DNA of 64,000 nucleotides from a virus. The number at the start of each line of letters is the position of its first letter. Within the stretch, counting starts at the first letter, position 1. A model generated the notes under the pieces. The model was not told where the DNA came from. It searched no databases and saw nothing but the letters and a program-made list of their open reading frames with translations. The position numbers and the translations under genes are program-made. Location: IMG/VR virus record IMGVR_UViG_3300008266_000027, positions 101,837 to 165,836 of that record, one strand, 5' to 3'. This document shows positions 48,818-58,474 of the stretch, piece by piece.

Positions 48818-51205
48818 CTATATTATCATAACGCCTGAATAAGGTAACTGATTGAAGAGTATTAGTCCATCAGAAAAAATAATTAAGCTACCGTAAACTG
48901 AGCTGTATTTTATTCCAGTCAATGAATTCTGAGATCCAGAAGTTGTGGCTTTTGTTCCAGGTACTACATCTAGGTTGTCGCTAAACGCTGTATCAAATAC
49001 ACCTGATGTGCTTAATTTAGCTATGTGATTAGCATTATTGGCAGTATTTTTAAATTGAGTAAAAAATCCAGCAACATACAAAATAGTACCGACAATTGCA
49101 ATACCCCAAACAGAGCTATTAAACCCAGAAGTTGTGGCTTTTACTCCAGATACTACGTCTAGATTATCGCTAAACGCTGTATCGAATACGCCTGATGTGC
49201 TTAATTTAGCTATATATTTGGCATTATTAGCGGTATTTTTAAATTGAGTAAAAAATCCAGCAACATATAGACTAGTTCCATCAATAGCCATTGTATAAAC
49301 GGCATTATTAAATCCAGAAGTTGCGGCCTTTGTTCCAGGCACTACATCTAGGTTGTCGCTAAACGCTGTATCAAATACGCCTGATGTGCTTAATTTAGCT
49401 ATATATTTGGCATTATTAGCAGTATTACCAAATTGAGTAAAACCTCCACCTACATATAGGCTAGTTCCATTAATAGCCATTGTGTAAACGATACTATTAA
49501 ACCCAGAAGTTGTGGCTTTTACTCCAGATACTACGTCTAGATTATCACTAAACGCTGTATCAAATACGCCTGATGTGCTTAATTTAGCTATGCGATTAGC
49601 ATTATTAGCGGTATTTTTAAATTGAGTGAATTGTCCGCCTACATATAGACTAGTTCCATCAATGGCTATTGCCCCAACATAATTATTAAAACCAGAAGTT
49701 GTGGCTTTTGTTCCAGACACTACATCTAGGTTGTTGCTAAAAGCTGTATCAAATACGCCTGATGTGCTTAATTTAGCTATGTATCTTGCGTTATTAGCAG
49801 TATTACCAAATTGAGTGAATTGTCCGCCTACATATAGGCTAGTTCCGTCAATGACTATTGTGAGAACCCTGCCATTAAATCCTATGCCTATATTATTTTG
49901 AAATGCAGTATCTAAGGTGCCGTTTGGTAAAATTTTACATATTGATTGAGTTCTAGTTCCGTTGTAAGTAACAGTTCCTATATAGATATTACCATTAGCG
50001 TCTACGGCACATGAATCTGCATTACCGGATCCGTATTTATTTTGTATAAGATTTTGAAATACGCCAGAAGTGTTTAACTTTGCAAAACCTAAGCACGCAG
50101 AATTTTTAAATGCAAGCATATCTCCACCTACATATAGGTCTGTTCCTTTTATAGCCACACATCTTACAGTGCAAGAACCAACAGTTCCTGTTAGTGAAGT
50201 AGGGCTAAAACCAGAAGTTGTGGCTTTTACTCCAGACACTACATCTAGGTTATTGCTAAAAGCTGTATCAAATACGCCTGATGTGCTTAATTTAGCTACA
50301 CCTCTAGCGTTATTGGTAGCATTAAAGTCGTATATACGTCCACCTACATATAGGCTAGTTCCATCAATGACTATTGCATAGACATCGCCATTCCCAAAAG
50401 AGGAGCTGGTTACATTATTACCGAAAACCGTATCAAATACGCCTGATGTGCTTAATTTAGCTATCTTTCTAGCATTAGCAATATTTTTAAATTGAGTAAA
50501 CTCTCCGCCCACATATAGGCTAGTTACATCAATGGCTATTGTGTAAACCCTATTATTAAAACCAGAAGTTGTGGCTTTTGTTCCAGGTACTACATCTAGG
50601 TTGTCGCTAAATGCTGTATCAAATACGCCTGATGTGCTTAATTTAGCTATGCGATTAGCATTATTGGCAGTATTTTTAAATTGAGTGAATTGTCCGCCTA
50701 CATATAGGCTAGTTACATCAATGGCTATTGTGTTAACAGCACTGTTAAAACCAGAAGTTGCAAATGATTTAGTTCCAGATACTAAATCTAGGTTGTCGCT
50801 AAACGCTGTATCAAATACACCTGATGTGCTTAATTTAGCTATATATTTGGCATTATTAGCAGTATTACCAAATTGAGTAAAACCTCCACCTACATATAGG
50901 CTAGTTCCGTCAGTAGCTATTGTATTAGTATTACCATTAAATCCTAAACCTGCGTTATTTTGAAATGTAGTGTCTATGCTACCATCCGCTAAAAATTTGA
51001 CAATATTACCACAATAATAATTAATACCGTTAGGATCAACGAAGCCGATAAATGAGCCAACAACAATAATTGAATCATCTGGTAAAATCAATATGTCTTG
51101 TATTTCTAGTGTAGGTCCGTATAGTCCCCTATATTCTGCATTTTGTAATTTGTTTAAAATGGTAGTTGTTCTTTTTTTTAAAAAAGAAAAAGGTTTGGAC
51201 GACAT
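48818..51205 (-). CDS. Beta-propeller fibre protein with about 12 repeats (DUF5122/delta-60 type), 795 aa
   Basis: About twelve repeats of roughly 63-70 residues, each with a core such as TSLYVGGQFTQF, IAKLSTSGVFDTAF and a TSGFN..V linker. This is the delta-60/DUF5122 repeat pattern, which folds into beta-propeller blades. Several repeats are nearly identical at DNA level. N-terminal part (SSKPFSFLKKRTT) differs. Likely a tail fibre or baseplate decoration. Start follows GGAGAGC. Confidence 0.88.
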   Translation of the reverse strand: MSSKPFSFLKKRTTTILNKLQNAEYRGLYGPTLEIQDILILPDDSIIVVGSFIGFVDPNGINYYCGNIVKFLADGSIDTTFQNNAGLGFNGNTNTIATDGTSLYVGGGFTQFGNTANNAKYIAKLSTSGVFDTAFSDNLDLVSGTKSFATSGFNSAVNTIAIDVTSLYVGGQFTQFKNTANNANRIAKLSTSGVFDTAFSDNLDVVPGTKATTSGFNNRVYTIAIDVTSLYVGGEFTQFKNIANARKIAKLSTSGVFDTVFGNNVTSSSFGNGDVYAIVIDGTSLYVGGRIYDFNATNNARGVAKLSTSGVFDTAFSNNLDVVSGVKATTSGFSPTSLTGTVGSCTVRCVAIKGTDLYVGGDMLAFKNSACLGFAKLNTSGVFQNLIQNKYGSGNADSCAVDANGNIYIGTVTYNGTRTQSICKILPNGTLDTAFQNNIGIGFNGRVLTIVIDGTSLYVGGQFTQFGNTANNARYIAKLSTSGVFDTAFSNNLDVVSGTKATTSGFNNYVGAIAIDGTSLYVGGQFTQFKNTANNANRIAKLSTSGVFDTAFSDNLDVVSGVKATTSGFNSIVYTMAINGTSLYVGGGFTQFGNTANNAKYIAKLSTSGVFDTAFSDNLDVVPGTKAATSGFNNAVYTMAIDGTSLYVAGFFTQFKNTANNAKYIAKLSTSGVFDTAFSDNLDVVSGVKATTSGFNSSVWGIAIVGTILYVAGFFTQFKNTANNANHIAKLSTSGVFDTAFSDNLDVVPGTKATTSGSQNSLTGIKYSSVYGSLIIFSDGLILFNQLPYSGVMII
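48930..50960 (-). repeat. Tandem coding repeats of about 190 bp
   Basis: Blocks starting near 48930, 49130, 49320, 49500 and 49690, and again after 50210, repeat at about 189-195 bases with long identical runs. They encode propeller blades and are substrates for unequal recombination. Confidence 0.85.
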
Positions 51206-51219
51206 CTAGCTCTCCATAA

Positions 51220-53382
51220 TTAAACGTTAGAAAGACCAGTTACTGATGACAAATAAGTTTTACTATTTGCCCTAATAAAAGTATACACTGCAGCAGAATT
51301 TGCTGCAATTTGTAATGTGCCGGCTTCTTTGTATATACCAGAAGGAAAAGATACCGTAAGGGTCAAACCAGAAGTATTTGTTAAAATTATAGAGATACAC
51401 TTTCCTTCAACTAAATTAGAGAAAGTGAAAGTGGAACTTAGTGAGATGTCTCTATAGAATATCTCTGATAAACTCCAGTCAATGTCCAGGGCAGAAATTA
51501 AAGAAGCAGAGTAGGCTGATCCAACAACTAAATTACCTGATCCTAGTATAGAAGAACCATTTATGGTCTTTATGTTTGTCGCAGAAACGAGAGTGGCTTG
51601 CTTTTCCGTATTTAATTCATTAATTGCAGCTTGTACTGTTGTAGACGATATAGTACCAGAAGGTGTGTTAGTGACTGCTGTAGCGTTTAGCGTTTGAAAA
51701 GTTTTATCGCCGCGCCAATATTGAGAAGTCGTGCCAGCCGTTATGGTAGCTTGTTTTGTATCCAGTTGAGTCTGAATTGCTGAAGTTACCCCATTAAGAT
51801 AATCAAATTCTGCATTTGATACTAGGCCTGAGCCAATTTTTGAAGCGTCTATTGTTACTGCTTGAACTGCAGTCGTAAAATCAGATATAGTAGAAGCTAG
51901 CTGCGCACCAGTATGAGTTGCCCTATCTCTTAGATTTGCTGCGCTTACATTATCTACATCTGATAAGCCTATATCTGACTTAGTTAATACTACGTCTCCA
52001 GTTTGTGTATTTACAGAGGTTACAGCTCCACCACCTCCACTAATAACTAGATCACCTGATCCTAGGATAGAAGATCCGTTTATAGTCTTTATGTTGGTCG
52101 CAGAAACTAGTAGGTCTTGTTTTAAAGCTAGCGCAGAGCTATCTGCCTTTAAATCTAGCGCTGTCTGGGTAGCTGTACTAACTGGCTTATCTGCATCACT
52201 AGTATTATCTACATCTGATAAGCCTATATCTGACTTAGTTAATACTACGTCTCCAGTTTGTGTATTTACAGAGGTTACAGCCCCACCACCTCCACTAATA
52301 ACTAGATCACCTGATCCTAGGATAGAAGATCCGTTTATAGTCTTTATGTTGGTCGCAGAAACTAGTAGGTCTTGTTTTAAGGCTATATCTGATTCAAGCA
52401 CGACTAACTCAGATTGAAGTGTAGCTAATCCTGGCACACTAGGCGAATCTGCGGTTCCGCTTAAATCACCGCTTAATTGTATGATACCTTTTGTAGTAGT
52501 TGTAGCGTCAGCCCCACCACCTCCACTAATAACTAGATCACCTGATCCTAGGATAGAAGATCCGTTTATAGTCTTTATGTTGGTCGCAGAAACTAGTAGG
52601 TCTTGTTTTTGAGATAGCTGAGAAACAGTGACTGCATCTTGTGCACTTGTACCGTTTATTAAGTTTGTTATTTTACCTAATGTCTGAAAGTTCATTTCAG
52701 TATTAGTTAAAACACTACCCCTAGTTCCTGTAGCAGTACCTGTATATAATAGGATGTTGCCAGAGTTGCCAGCAGACGCGTTACCTGAAACAAGCTCAAT
52801 AGGGCCAGTGCTTTGTGCGGCTCCAGTACGTACAATCGCAGCTCCAGAGCTTGAACCTCCGGTTCCAGATAGCAATCTAGCAGCTCCGGAAACTCCTCCA
52901 GTAGCAGGGCCAGAAAAAATATCCACCATTCCAGAGTTTCCACTTACTTGCGCGTCGCCTGAACCAACCTGTACTAGTCCAGAATTAGCTCCAGATGTAA
53001 AACCTGAAGCAAGAACGACTCTTTTAGAAGCGGTTCCAGCAAAGGCTCCTAGTTGATCTCCTGATCCTGCATAGAATTGCTTTGGACTACCGTCTTCCAT
53101 CACGACAGCAAGGTAATTAGGACCCCAAGAAGGAACTCCTATATTTAAGTCAAGAAATTCCGCTGCATTTCCTGAAACAGGATTTACGGTAAGTGTACCT
53201 GACATCGTATCGCCAGTCTTACTAACTTTATTGTCTAAGGCATCTTTGATAGGACCATTAGCTGCCAAACTGCTAACTTTTATCTTTTTTGTTTGTGTAT
53301 TTGCTATGTCTACTACGGGCAGAATGTCATTTGCGCCGATAGATGTGGTCTCTGTTAGTTCACTTATTTTTACGTTAGCCAT
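51220..53382 (-). CDS. Tail fibre protein with ILGSGDL repeats, 720 aa
   Basis: N-terminus MANVKISELTETTSIGANDI is typical of phage fibre heads. Four copies of NIKTINGSSILGSGDLV follow, with Gly-rich (ISGGGG) and SVNTQTGDVVLTKSDIGL linkers common in tail fibres. A collagen-like Gly/Ser/Ala section (residues 140-230) precedes them. The C-terminus (FTFSNLVEGKCISIILTNTS) may be the tip. AGGAGAAAC precedes the start. Confidence 0.88.
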   Translation of the reverse strand: MANVKISELTETTSIGANDILPVVDIANTQTKKIKVSSLAANGPIKDALDNKVSKTGDTMSGTLTVNPVSGNAAEFLDLNIGVPSWGPNYLAVVMEDGSPKQFYAGSGDQLGAFAGTASKRVVLASGFTSGANSGLVQVGSGDAQVSGNSGMVDIFSGPATGGVSGAARLLSGTGGSSSGAAIVRTGAAQSTGPIELVSGNASAGNSGNILLYTGTATGTRGSVLTNTEMNFQTLGKITNLINGTSAQDAVTVSQLSQKQDLLVSATNIKTINGSSILGSGDLVISGGGGADATTTTKGIIQLSGDLSGTADSPSVPGLATLQSELVVLESDIALKQDLLVSATNIKTINGSSILGSGDLVISGGGGAVTSVNTQTGDVVLTKSDIGLSDVDNTSDADKPVSTATQTALDLKADSSALALKQDLLVSATNIKTINGSSILGSGDLVISGGGGAVTSVNTQTGDVVLTKSDIGLSDVDNVSAANLRDRATHTGAQLASTISDFTTAVQAVTIDASKIGSGLVSNAEFDYLNGVTSAIQTQLDTKQATITAGTTSQYWRGDKTFQTLNATAVTNTPSGTISSTTVQAAINELNTEKQATLVSATNIKTINGSSILGSGNLVVGSAYSASLISALDIDWSLSEIFYRDISLSSTFTFSNLVEGKCISIILTNTSGLTLTVSFPSGIYKEAGTLQIAANSAAVYTFIRANSKTYLSSVTGLSNV
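51950..52388 (-). repeat. 255-bp direct repeat in the fibre gene
   Basis: The 184-base segment at 51950-52133 recurs at 52205-52388 almost unchanged (period 255 bases, 85 codons). A third copy of its second half lies at about 52511-52611 and a partial one near 51530-51600. Confidence 0.85.
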
Positions 53383-53400
53383 GTTTCTCCTGTAAAGAAA

Positions 53401-53416
53401 GAGGTCCTAGGACCTC
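53401..53416 (-). terminator. Hairpin terminator between fibre genes (minus strand)
   Basis: GAGGTCCTAGGACCTC is a perfect 16-base palindrome; on the minus strand it is followed by TTTCTTT. It separates the gene ending at 53423 from the fibre gene starting at 53382. Confidence 0.7.
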
Positions 53417-53422
53417 ATTCCC

Positions 53423-53614
53423 TTATAGTCTCTTTTTAATTTTCTTCTTCTTGACTACTTTTTCCGTGACATCATGCTCATCGCTTTCTGCATCATCTCT
53501 TTGATTTTCATCATTAGTTTCTGCATCATCGACTGCTTTGGCGCCATTTTCTTTTTGCGTGCCATTTAACAACCTCTCTAGTAAATTAGACATATTTAAA
53601 AACTTTATACTCAT
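53423..53614 (-). CDS. Small charged protein, 63 aa
   Basis: Start 53614 after AGGGC; M8 is an alternative. Asp/Glu-rich middle (DDAETNDENQRDDAESDEHD) and a Lys-rich end (VVKKKKIKKRL). No domain recognised. In the leftward structural block. Confidence 0.6.
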   Translation of the reverse strand: MSIKFLNMSNLLERLLNGTQKENGAKAVDDAETNDENQRDDAESDEHDVTEKVVKKKKIKKRL

Positions 53615-53622
53615 AAGTTGCC

Positions 53623-54084
53623 CTATGACTCAAGGATAGCCTTGATTGCAACAAGGTCTGCGTCTAGCGGATATGCTGCGATTAGTAAATCGATAGCTTG
53701 TTCAGCTTTGCTCACCATATCAGCTACTTGCTTACCAAGTGACTTAGAAGCCATACCCTGACGACATACAGCTAGCAGTCCTTGCTTATGCTGACCTACT
53801 AAAGACTTATCTTCAGCTTCGACACTGAGTGAGTCAGCTTCGATGATAGCATCGATAGTAGTAATAGCGTCTGCTAATCGCTTGCCAAAAGCTTTGTGCG
53901 AGACTGCAGCTCTGCATCTACCTAGCGCTTTCTTGTCTGAGTTTTCTACCATTTCATTCTGTGAGATAGTAGTGAGAACCATAGCTTCGATAGCTAAGAT
54001 AGCAGTCGCCACCTCAGTTCCGGCTCTCTTGTGTTTGAGTGATGCTCTCATCACTCTTTCTAAACTTGCTTTATGTTGTGCCAT
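53623..54084 (-). CDS. Helical repeat protein, 153 aa
   Basis: Three internal repeats of about 45 residues: LKHKRAGTEVATAILAIEAM, VSHKAFGKRLADAITTIDAI and MASKSLGKQVADMVSKAEQA. Each looks like a helix pair. AAAGGAGAC precedes the start. Probably a virion or assembly protein given its place; function unknown. Confidence 0.75.
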   Translation of the reverse strand: MAQHKASLERVMRASLKHKRAGTEVATAILAIEAMVLTTISQNEMVENSDKKALGRCRAAVSHKAFGKRLADAITTIDAIIEADSLSVEAEDKSLVGQHKQGLLAVCRQGMASKSLGKQVADMVSKAEQAIDLLIAAYPLDADLVAIKAILES

Positions 54085-54123
54085 ATCGTCTCCTTTTGAT
54101 AAGTCGCTGCTATTAGATCAGCG

Positions 54124-54930
54124 TCACAACGTTAATAAAACTATTATTTTAACACTATAAGAGCCATTCCAACTTAAAGCAGATATTGTTAAATCTTTAT
54201 ATGATCCAAAGCGTCCCATCGCTGGCATTAGTATTTCTGAAAATCCACCAGATAGAGTTGATCCCCAATGTCCTCCTATAGGATGGCTGGCTCCGCCGTA
54301 CGGGTTCAATATATCTATTCTAACATCATCTTGAAAAGAACCAGATAGCACTTCCATATAAACTCTAACAGTAAAACTTGCACTAGAGTTTATAGGCATC
54401 TCTGGGAATAGTGTGTTGAATTCTACAGAGCCACTTGCACTCGTAGATTGATTATAGACTAGGCTTACTCCATCTGGTAATTCTTGACCAGTTCCGGAAA
54501 GTGCAAATCCACTTAGTGTTGCATTATTGACTGGTGTAAAAATATGTTGCCAAAGATACGCAGCGCCTGGTGTCATATCAACATCGTAATCAGGATCAAA
54601 CTCGGCTGCCGTTAATTCGCTTCTAATTACTTGAAAATAACCGCCATCAAAGTCTCTAATGATTATTTTTTTCACTTTAAATATATCTCTAGCCTTATCA
54701 GAGACCAAGAAGTTAGTAGTTGGAGAGGCTAGCGCAGCATCAAATTTTAGTATTTCTTTTTGACCGTCAATTGTTGACTGGTAGTATATAAGCACTTCTT
54801 TCCAGTTGACGCTGTCTGAAAAGTAAAGGTCAGCTAGCACTGAAGTGACTGCTGCTAGTGCTGACTTATCTAAGGTAAAACTGGCCGATTGGGCTTTTTC
54901 TATCGTGGCTGGTTTAGTTATTATAGGCAT
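54124..54930 (-). CDS. Modular adhesin/fibre paralogue 1 (N-type B), 268 aa
   Basis: N-terminal module (1-125) starts MPIITKPATIEKAQSASFTL, contains NWKEVLIYYQS and ends in an AEFDPDYDVDM motif; shared by five tandem genes. The C-terminal module (PDGVSLVYNQSTSASGSVEF..., ending VKIIVLLTL) is unique and beta-rich. Likely the N-terminus attaches to the virion and the C-terminus binds the cell surface or another ligand. AAGGATAGCGT precedes the start. Confidence 0.78.
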   Translation of the reverse strand: MPIITKPATIEKAQSASFTLDKSALAAVTSVLADLYFSDSVNWKEVLIYYQSTIDGQKEILKFDAALASPTTNFLVSDKARDIFKVKKIIIRDFDGGYFQVIRSELTAAEFDPDYDVDMTPGAAYLWQHIFTPVNNATLSGFALSGTGQELPDGVSLVYNQSTSASGSVEFNTLFPEMPINSSASFTVRVYMEVLSGSFQDDVRIDILNPYGGASHPIGGHWGSTLSGGFSEILMPAMGRFGSYKDLTISALSWNGSYSVKIIVLLTL

Positions 54931-54939
54931 ACGCTATCC

Positions 54940-55743
54940 TTAAGCTTCAAAAATTTCTATTTTTGTTATTTCAATTTGACCTGCACCCAGAGATAAGTTC
55001 TGAACTACAATTTTAAACCAATTTTGTGGAGCACTTTGTCCCCAAAAAAATCCGCTTTGGAAATTAAATTCCACGTAACCACCTGCATTTAATTGTAAGT
55101 CCTTATTTGCATCATACGCTCCATAGAAAAATGGAGGAATTTCAAAGATTACGTTTGTGCCGTACCCATATAGGCTCTGTAAGTATAGGATAGGAAATCC
55201 AGAGGTTTTATTTGCACTCTTTATGTATATTCTTGCTTTATAGTTAGAATACGGAGCAAACACAGATTCTGTTACAAAAAGTTCTCCACTTTCTAGAAAT
55301 TTAGCACTAGCGTTAGATAAAATCGGTGCTACACCAGATATAAGAGATACGTTAGCGGGTAAAACACCTTGAGTAAAATCTAGGGTTTGATAGGGAAGAG
55401 GTCCTCCCATATCAATATCAAATTCAGCTACTATTAGTTCGCCTCTAAGAATCGTAAACTTTCCGCCGTCAAAATCGTTAATGACTATTTTTTTTATCTC
55501 AAATACGTCTCTGGCTTTAGCTGACGCGTAGAAACTAGCTAGTGGACTAAGCTGAGCTGCGTCAAACTTAATTACTTTTCGCTGATTTCCTGGGTTACTT
55601 ACAAAAACCATATCTACCGATTTCCAGTTATCTGAATCTTGAAAATATAGATTAGAAACTATTGCAGCTAGAGCTGATTTATCTAGTTCAAATTCTGCTT
55701 TTTGACCTTTAGCAGGTGTTTGATTTTTAGTTAAAATAGGCAT
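54940..55743 (-). CDS. Modular adhesin/fibre paralogue 2 (N-type A), 267 aa
   Basis: N-module of the second subtype: SNLYFQDSDNWKSVDMVFVS, VIKFDAAQLSPLASFYASAK. About 245 bases of DNA (55440-55686) are almost identical to 58139-58386 in paralogue 4, while the C-terminal modules are unrelated. The C-module (LPANVSLISGVAPILSNASA..., ending IEITKIEIFEA) is beta-rich. AAGGAATAATGT upstream. Confidence 0.78.
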   Translation of the reverse strand: MPILTKNQTPAKGQKAEFELDKSALAAIVSNLYFQDSDNWKSVDMVFVSNPGNQRKVIKFDAAQLSPLASFYASAKARDVFEIKKIVINDFDGGKFTILRGELIVAEFDIDMGGPLPYQTLDFTQGVLPANVSLISGVAPILSNASAKFLESGELFVTESVFAPYSNYKARIYIKSANKTSGFPILYLQSLYGYGTNVIFEIPPFFYGAYDANKDLQLNAGGYVEFNFQSGFFWGQSAPQNWFKIVVQNLSLGAGQIEITKIEIFEA

Positions 55744-55758
55744 ACATTATTCCTTATA

Positions 55759-57087
55759 TTAAATTATAACACTTGAAGATATTAATGTTCCACCAGATGT
55801 AGCTAGTGATGCAATTGGTTTAATATTTGGAGCAGTGGCAACGGATGTGGTATAAATCACATCGCTATCGATATACATCGTTACAACTCCAGCTATTCTT
55901 GTAATTCTAAAAGCTTTATTGCTAGGATCACCCGCTGATGATACCCATATATTATTTATGTGAGGTCTAGAACCTCCACCACCCGCAACAATTCCACAAA
56001 AAGTAGGCGTGGATGTATTTGGACCGCTTTCAGAAGCATCAAAAAATCCAAATGCCGTGTCAGTTGGAAAGCTTCCAATATTGAAAGTTATATCAATATC
56101 TCCACCTGCTGTTGCAGTTTGAGTGTTAGAAAAAGCATTGTAATATGTGCTTCCACCTCTTCCGGCTCCATTTGTTAAACCGCCATCCGCTTCAGCATTA
56201 TAGCTATTAGAAATTGGTTCCCATATAATAGCATTACCTGAAAGCGTAGTAGCTAAGCAGGTAACATCCGTACTGTTGGATCTGATAAATGGTTTATATG
56301 CATTTAGAGTGTATTGGATTGATTCTGTCCAAATAAGTGTTGAGTTATAATAGTATCTATATTGAGTGCTTGTTTGTTCTATTCTAAATGTTAAAGATGA
56401 ACCTATACTTGAACTTAAAATTACTTGCTGATTGCTAGCTACATCAAATCTTACAATATTAGAATCTAGAATCAAAATATAGAATCTTGTATAGCTTGCT
56501 GGACCGCTATCCTCAGTAATCCCATCAACACCCTCAGTTAAACCAATTCTTATATTTTTACCACTAGACATGTTCGATAGATTAAATGTTATGTCAAGTA
56601 GAGCAGCTCCACTACCTAATGAATTTTCATCTAATCCATAGGACATTGATTGTGAGGATGGAAGATTAATACTATTTCCGCTTCTTGTTACTCCAGTAGA
56701 AATAGTTTCAAAATAGAGTTCATTTAATGCAGGAGCCGCACTTGTATCAATATCAAACTCAGATGTAGTAAGCTGAGATCTAGGAATAGTAATACTACCT
56801 GCATCAAAATCTACGATTACAATTTTCTGAACTTCGAATATATCGAGAGCTTTATCAGATACTAAAAAGTCAGCTGTTGGAGAAGAAACTGTAGCGTTGA
56901 ATTTTAAGATCTCTCTTTGATTCCCTGTACTAGATCTATAATAAATAAGTACTTCTTTCCAGTTATCGGAGTCTGAGAAGTAATCGTCAGCAACAACAGA
57001 AGATACAGCAGCTAAAGCTGCTTTGTCTAGCGAGATTTCTGCTGGGGAATTTTTATCTATTGTGGAAGGCTTAGTTATTATAGGCAT
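55759..57087 (-). CDS. Modular adhesin/fibre paralogue 3 (N-type B), 442 aa
   Basis: N-module like paralogues 1 and 5 (SDNWKEVLIYYRSSTGNQ, DFLVSDKALDIFEVQK). Two C-terminal modules of about 150 residues resemble concanavalin-A/LamG-type sandwiches (LDITFNLSNMSSGKNIRIGL; ITFNIGSFPTDTAFGFFDAS), each ending in '...VMYID/RYYYNSTLI' strands. Such folds often bind sugars. AAAGGAATAACAT upstream. Confidence 0.78.
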   Translation of the reverse strand: MPIITKPSTIDKNSPAEISLDKAALAAVSSVVADDYFSDSDNWKEVLIYYRSSTGNQREILKFNATVSSPTADFLVSDKALDIFEVQKIVIVDFDAGSITIPRSQLTTSEFDIDTSAAPALNELYFETISTGVTRSGNSINLPSSQSMSYGLDENSLGSGAALLDITFNLSNMSSGKNIRIGLTEGVDGITEDSGPASYTRFYILILDSNIVRFDVASNQQVILSSSIGSSLTFRIEQTSTQYRYYYNSTLIWTESIQYTLNAYKPFIRSNSTDVTCLATTLSGNAIIWEPISNSYNAEADGGLTNGAGRGGSTYYNAFSNTQTATAGGDIDITFNIGSFPTDTAFGFFDASESGPNTSTPTFCGIVAGGGGSRPHINNIWVSSAGDPSNKAFRITRIAGVVTMYIDSDVIYTTSVATAPNIKPIASLATSGGTLISSSVII

Positions 57088-57107
57088 ATGTTATTCCTTT
57101 TAGGTTA

Positions 57108-58442
57108 TTAAACCTCTCCGCCAATTTGAATTTTTGTTATTCTTAAAAGCTTGCCCGGTGTAGGGGTATTCTGAAACCATATAGTAGGTAGGTAACTTGT
57201 TCCAATAGTATATCCACTGGCAAACTCTGTATCAAAATATCCATTTTGAATTTCAGTTAAAGTAAGCGTTCTACTTGAATAAGCAAATGATGACTGATTT
57301 CCATTTCCTGTTTTAAAATTCAATCCTACCTCAGCAGTTGTCGTATCAAAAAATACTCTTGCTGCTCTCATTTGAAAAGCAGGGGAACTTGGAGATTGTG
57401 GGTAGCTAAATTGATAAATGTAACTACCAAGTTGAAGTGCATTATCTATTATTGGGTTGCCATTAAATATCTCACCCCACCCAGAAGGTTCAGTTGTAGA
57501 GAAATCTCTCTGGATAAAGATATTTGGCAAGTCATTATCAATGACAGCAACAGCACTTGTTAATGTATGCTGGAAAGAACTTCTAAGGAATGGATAGGCA
57601 TACGGTTTACTTGTGTTCGCTATTGTAATCGTATTAATAAGGTTGCCATCTTGATAAATCTTTAATTGGTTATCACCTTCTTGAAGGAGTCTTATAGATT
57701 TTGTTGTACCAGAAACACCCGTGCTTGAGGCATATCCTGCTGTTCCAATTGTAACAGTTCCCATGCTTGAATTTGTATCGACAACTAATCCATAAGTAGA
57801 TGTTTCATAATTGGTAGAGACTTCACTCATACTTATACTGCCTGAATCAGAGTCAGAAAATAAAATCCCAATCCATGTACCATATCCTGAGGTATTAGAT
57901 AGATTATCAAGATTGAATGTTACATCGAAATTACCAACACCAGAAGATAATGCCCCTAGTGATTGATTACTTAGGGCAATTGAAATAGGAGTATAAATAC
58001 TATTAAAAGTTCTGGTGAGAGTTGTAGGGTCAACAGAAGGTGAGAACGTTGGATAGTTCTGGAACAATTCAAACGTTACTGGATCTATAGTTGGTCCTCC
58101 CATATCAATATCAAATTCAGTTGTAGCATTTGGTATATCAACTCTAAGAATCGTAAACTTTCCGCCGTCAAAATCGTTAATCACTATTTTTTTTATCTCA
58201 AATATATTTTCAGCTTTAGCTGACGCATAGAAACTAGCTAGTGGACTAAGCTGAGCTGCGTCAAACTTAATTACTTTTCGCTGATTTCCTGGGTTACTTA
58301 CAAAAACCATATCTACTGATTTCCAGTTATCTGAATCTTGAAAATATAGATTAGAAACTATTGCAGCTAGAGCTGATTTGTCTAGAGATATTTCGGCAAG
58401 AGAATTTTTTTCAATACTAGCTGGTTTAGTTATAATTGGCAT
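57108..58442 (-). CDS. Modular adhesin/fibre paralogue 4 (N-type A), 444 aa
   Basis: N-module nearly identical in DNA to paralogue 2, then two distinct C-modules: one with FDVTFNLDNLSNTSGYGTWI and LKIYQDGNLINTI (LamG-like), one with EIFNGNPIIDNALQLGSYIY and a GLNFKTGNG strand set. The start follows AGAGAGAGTG. Confidence 0.78.
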   Translation of the reverse strand: MPIITKPASIEKNSLAEISLDKSALAAIVSNLYFQDSDNWKSVDMVFVSNPGNQRKVIKFDAAQLSPLASFYASAKAENIFEIKKIVINDFDGGKFTILRVDIPNATTEFDIDMGGPTIDPVTFELFQNYPTFSPSVDPTTLTRTFNSIYTPISIALSNQSLGALSSGVGNFDVTFNLDNLSNTSGYGTWIGILFSDSDSGSISMSEVSTNYETSTYGLVVDTNSSMGTVTIGTAGYASSTGVSGTTKSIRLLQEGDNQLKIYQDGNLINTITIANTSKPYAYPFLRSSFQHTLTSAVAVIDNDLPNIFIQRDFSTTEPSGWGEIFNGNPIIDNALQLGSYIYQFSYPQSPSSPAFQMRAARVFFDTTTAEVGLNFKTGNGNQSSFAYSSRTLTLTEIQNGYFDTEFASGYTIGTSYLPTIWFQNTPTPGKLLRITKIQIGGEV

Positions 58443-58474
58443 TTAACACTCTCTCTTTTTATAGTTCTATTTAA

